Positions 19,962-22,607 of a DNA stretch of 22,607 nt are shown piece by piece. The DNA is from a virus. Made by a program: the position numbers and the translations under genes. Position 1 is the first letter of the stretch. Each line of letters opens with the position of its first letter. The stretch spans positions 1 through 22,607 of IMG/VR virus record IMGVR_UViG_3300025759_009681. The stretch is one strand, 5' to 3'. The notes under the pieces were generated by a model that was given only the letters and a program-made list of their open reading frames with translations, was not told where the DNA came from and did not search any database.

Positions 19962-21440
19962 ATGACATACGCAGTCCCTGGTAACATTCGCACCCACCTT
20001 GTAAGTTCCAACACCCTCGGTGGAGCTGACAGTCCGTTCACCCGCACGCAAGCGGTGCTGGACATGATGAAGGGCTGGGAAATCATGAAGGCCGTCACCC
20101 TTGGGACGGAATACCTCCGCGAGAACAGCGAGGCGTTCCTGCCAATTGAACCACGCGAGGACTACACGGCGTATTTAGCGCGTGTAAACCGGGCCGTATT
20201 TTCCCCATTTACGCAACGCCTGGTGCGTGCTGCTGCAGGACTAATTCTGCGCAAACCGATCAGTTTAGTCGGCGACCCATACTGGACGGATATTTTTGCA
20301 AAGGACGTTGATGGTTGCGGCTCAGATTTAGACGAATACGCCCGCCGCCTGCTGCTGTGCTCATTAACCTACGGGCATTGTCATACACTAGTAGATTTTC
20401 CAGCTCCAACGGGTGCCCGCAGCCTTGCGGAAGAGCGCGAGCTTAACCGCCGCCCTTATTGGATCGAAATCGACCCAGACAACATCTACGGCTGGCGCCT
20501 GGACCGTGAAGTCAACTACGGCAATTTAGTACAGGTCCGCATCAAGGAAAAAGCAGTAGTCCCTGACGGCGAATTTGGCGAAAAAGTATACGACCAGATC
20601 CGTGTAATCGAGCCCGGCCAATACCGCATCTACCGCCAGGTCGAAACCAAAAAGGACATGCAGGGAGGCTTCCCATATCCAAACGCCTTCGACGCAACAG
20701 ATGCCACCTCGGACTACGAGTTAGTGGAATCAGGCGACTACAGTTTGGGCCAAATCCCGCTGGTCACAACATATTCCGGCAAAGTAGACACCCTTACAAG
20801 TAAGCCGCCCTTACTTGACATTGCATATTTAAACCTGGCCCATTTCCAGCGCCAAGCCGACCTAATCCACAGTCTGCATATCGCAAGCCAGCCAATTCTT
20901 GTCCTCGAAGGCTGGGACGACCAATCCAAAGACGTAGCCACCAGCGTCAATTACGCCATGGCAACCCAACCTGGCAACACAGTTTATTACGTAGAACCAG
21001 CTGCAAACGCATTTGAAGCACAGTCCAACGAAATCCGCGAACTACAAATGCAGATGGCCACGCTTGGCATCAGCACGTTAAGCCAACAAAAGTTTGTTGC
21101 CGAGTCTGCCGACGCCCGCCGCCTGGACCGTGTTGACACAAATTCAATGCTGTCGATGGTATCTCTTGACCTAGAACAAGCCTTACAAAAAGCGTTCAAT
21201 TTAGCCGCCGACTATGTAGGAATCGCACCACCCGAAGTAAAGATCAGCCGCGATTTCGACATCGACCGTTTAATCGGCCAAGACGTAACCGCGCTGACGG
21301 CATTGTTCGAGCAAGGTGTCCTGGCGCGTGACGAGTTCCGTCAAATCCTTGTCCAAGGCGAAATTCTTCCCACCGCTAGTGAGCAACAGCAGGCTGGTAC
21401 TGAAACTGAGGACAGTGAGTCCGACCCAACTGAGGAATAA
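19962..21440 (+). CDS. Portal protein (DUF4055 family)
   Basis: The 492-residue protein starts MTYAVPGNIRTHLVSSNTLG and carries FSPFTQRLVRAAAGLILRKP, then GDPYWTDIFAKDVDGCGSDL and DEYARRLLLCSLTYGHCHTL with VDFPAP. The GDPYW(T)...DGxGxxLDE(Y/F)ARR(L/V)L...YGxxxxLVDFP pattern is the DUF4055 signature, a portal-like family of tailed phages. The portal ring is the DNA entry channel at one head vertex, where TerL docks. The C-terminal part is acidic and disordered (AGTETEDSESDPTEE). The gene is followed by the scaffold and capsid genes. Confidence 0.85.
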   Translation: MTYAVPGNIRTHLVSSNTLGGADSPFTRTQAVLDMMKGWEIMKAVTLGTEYLRENSEAFLPIEPREDYTAYLARVNRAVFSPFTQRLVRAAAGLILRKPISLVGDPYWTDIFAKDVDGCGSDLDEYARRLLLCSLTYGHCHTLVDFPAPTGARSLAEERELNRRPYWIEIDPDNIYGWRLDREVNYGNLVQVRIKEKAVVPDGEFGEKVYDQIRVIEPGQYRIYRQVETKKDMQGGFPYPNAFDATDATSDYELVESGDYSLGQIPLVTTYSGKVDTLTSKPPLLDIAYLNLAHFQRQADLIHSLHIASQPILVLEGWDDQSKDVATSVNYAMATQPGNTVYYVEPAANAFEAQSNEIRELQMQMATLGISTLSQQKFVAESADARRLDRVDTNSMLSMVSLDLEQALQKAFNLAADYVGIAPPEVKISRDFDIDRLIGQDVTALTALFEQGVLARDEFRQILVQGEILPTASEQQQAGTETEDSESDPTEE

Positions 21441-21505
21441 ACGCCAAGACATAAGTTCTTACAAACTACACAAGTAGACTAAACAAGTACATGGAGTATG
21501 CCTAC

Positions 21506-21670
21506 ATGGGCAAGTCACTAGAAAAAGTGCTTAAACCTGATGGTTCTGAAGTATGGGAACTCGTGGAACTACGCGAACCCCAACCAGAACCTGAGGTATG
21601 CAAACCTGTGCGTAAGCGCAAGCCCTCAAAGCCTGCGGAAGAAACCCCTACCTCTACTTTTGAATTCTGA
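21506..21670 (+). CDS. Small hypothetical protein, 54 residues
   Basis: From the ATG at 21506 the product reads MGKSLEKVLKPDGSEVWELV, then ELREPQPEPEVCKPVRKRKP and ends in TFEF. A GGAG nine bases upstream favours this ATG over the one at 21491. A Pro/Glu-rich then Lys/Arg-rich tail suggests disorder. It sits between portal and scaffold genes, two bases before the latter's ATG. No family is recognised. Confidence 0.55.
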   Translation: MGKSLEKVLKPDGSEVWELVELREPQPEPEVCKPVRKRKPSKPAEETPTSTFEF

Positions 21671-21672
21671 CT

Positions 21673-22398
21673 ATGGAAGAGCACGTCATCCAGGAAACGC
21701 CCGTGGCGAGTCCTGCCCAGCCCGTGGCTGCAGCCGACACCGCTCCACAGCAACCAGACCCTGCACTTGCTGTAAAAGCCGAATACGAGACCCAGCTTGC
21801 CGCCTTAAAACAGCAAGCAACTGAAGCCGAGGAACGTTTCCAAGGCATCAAATCCAAGCTGGATGAGGTCTACAAAAAGCAGGACGACCAGCGCAAACAA
21901 ACGCTGGAAGACCAAGGCCAATGGAAAGACCTTTGGGAGGAAGCTAATAAAAGCGCCCAAGAAAAGGACAGCCAAATCAGCGCACTGGAGCGTCAGCTGG
22001 CGGACCTAAGGGTTTCCAACGAAGAGGCGACCATGCGCACAAAAGCGTTGTCCGCAATCAGCCAAGCCGGTGCCATCAATGCCGAGCAGATGCTGCTGCT
22101 GGTACAAAACAACCTGCACAAAAAGGACAACGGCGACGTTGTAATTTTGGACAAAGGTGTCGAGCAAGATATTACTAACTACCTAGGCAATTTAAAGAAT
22201 CCCGGTTCAGGTTTTGAGCACCACTTTAAACCCAGCAGCGCCGCTGGTATGGGAGCCAAGCCCACACCAAACTCAGTTATTGCCCCTGGAATGCCTAATC
22301 CATTCAAGGCCGGTAGTATTAACATAACGAGACAAATGCAACTAAAAGCAGAGGAGCCTGAACTTGCAGCTGTGCTGGAAAGGGAAGCTTCTTTGTAG
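21673..22398 (+). CDS. Phage head scaffold-like protein
   Basis: The 241-residue protein has a Pro/Ala-rich start (MEEHVIQETPVASPAQPVAA), a long charged coiled coil at about residues 35-120 (EYETQLAALKQQATEAEERF, then WKDLWEEANKSAQEKDSQI and ALERQLADLRVSNEEATMRT), and a C-terminal Gly/Pro-rich region (SAAGMGAKPTPNS, then MPNPFKAGSINITRQ). Such layout, directly before the major capsid gene, is typical of phage scaffold proteins (GPO/P22-type) that guide head assembly and are then removed. Confidence 0.75.
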   Translation: MEEHVIQETPVASPAQPVAAADTAPQQPDPALAVKAEYETQLAALKQQATEAEERFQGIKSKLDEVYKKQDDQRKQTLEDQGQWKDLWEEANKSAQEKDSQISALERQLADLRVSNEEATMRTKALSAISQAGAINAEQMLLLVQNNLHKKDNGDVVILDKGVEQDITNYLGNLKNPGSGFEHHFKPSSAAGMGAKPTPNSVIAPGMPNPFKAGSINITRQMQLKAEEPELAAVLEREASL

Positions 22399-22440
22399 CC
22401 CCGGTGGGGCTTGTCTCCCCAAGTCCGTGGCTTGGACCCC
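22398..22440 (+). promoter_or_regulatory. Hairpins between scaffold and capsid genes
   Basis: GCCCC (22398-22402) and GGGGC (22406-22410) make a 5-bp stem with a 3-base loop starting within the scaffold stop. A GTCC/GGAC pair (around 22423-22436) follows. No U run, so it may slow transcription or protect the capsid mRNA rather than end it. Confidence 0.4.
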
Positions 22441-22469
22441 GCACACACCTGTAACGTTGGTTTTCTAAG

Positions 22470-22607
22470 ATGGCCGCACCATTTCAGAATTATTCCGGCG
22501 GTGTCCTACTCGCGGACATCGTAAAGAGGAATAATCTCAGCACCTATGTGTCTGAGGCAGTAAAAGAGCGCAGCTTGTTCATCAAGTCTGGCGCTGTTGT
22601 TCGTAAT
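22470..22607 (+). CDS. Major capsid protein, N-terminal part
   Basis: Only 46 codons lie within the window. They read MAAPFQNYSGGVLLADIVKR, then NNLSTYVSEAVKERSLFIKS and GAVVRN. The helix plus (E)RSLFIKSGAVVR(N) is the usual N-terminal arm of HK97/P22-type coat proteins, and the position after a scaffold gene agrees. The rest is outside the window, so the fold type cannot be settled. Confidence 0.75.
   Translation, partial: MAAPFQNYSGGVLLADIVKRNNLSTYVSEAVKERSLFIKSGAVVRN

Overview
The window is a stretch of a double-stranded DNA tailed-phage genome (free phage or prophage), most likely infecting a cyanobacterium. The phage assignment is firm: it carries DNA replication genes, a terminase large subunit, a DUF4055 portal, a scaffold protein and the start of a major capsid protein. 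The cyanobacterial host is an inference from the RpoD-like sigma factor, the ThyX-type thymidylate synthase, the scarcity of Shine-Dalgarno sequences and the resemblance of small proteins to cyanophage ones. No integrase, attachment site, tRNA or CRISPR array was seen.

Left arm (1-9060, almost all minus strand): a bifunctional primase-polymerase/helicase, an RHH protein with an acidic tail, several small proteins, a DUF3310 protein, a zinc ribbon and a family A DNA polymerase with proofreading domain. An RHH regulator, a sigma-70 factor, a second zinc ribbon and the 5' end of thyX follow. Many genes overlap by 1-8 bases. One short plus-strand gene (5548-5736) interrupts the arm; it may be NblA-like. 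A divergent promoter region at 9061-9210 separates the arms.

Middle (9211-13640, mostly plus strand): a single-stranded DNA-binding protein, a PD-(D/E)XK (RecB/Cas4-like) nuclease, a DUF7227 protein and a row of short genes. Several of these have their own extended -10 promoter and no Shine-Dalgarno. One encodes a 67-residue protein joining a membrane helix to a helix-turn-helix. A minus-strand HTH gene with its own terminator sits at 11213-11581.

Right arm (13640-22607, plus strand): a structured leader with two hairpins that share a loop but not a stem, then the terminase and five small genes. Next comes a complete diversity-generating retroelement (DGR). A fibre-like protein (16499-18118) ends in a C-type-lectin-like domain whose last coding segment is a 117-bp variable repeat (VR). 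The template repeat (TR) lies 196 bp downstream and the DGR reverse transcriptase follows. VR differs from TR at 24 positions, and 23 of these are adenines in TR. A chaperone-like gene, portal, scaffold and capsid genes follow. A variable receptor-binding or head-fibre protein between terminase and portal is an unusual placement.

How it works together: the sigma factor may redirect host RNA polymerase to phage promoters. ThyX and the DUF3310 protein serve nucleotide supply. The polymerase, primase-helicase, SSB and nuclease copy and process DNA, and the right arm packages and builds the head. The DGR diversifies a surface protein to change host binding. A 7-base strand-biased motif, TGGARCG, is heavily enriched across the replication and packaging genes and nearly absent from the structural/DGR part.
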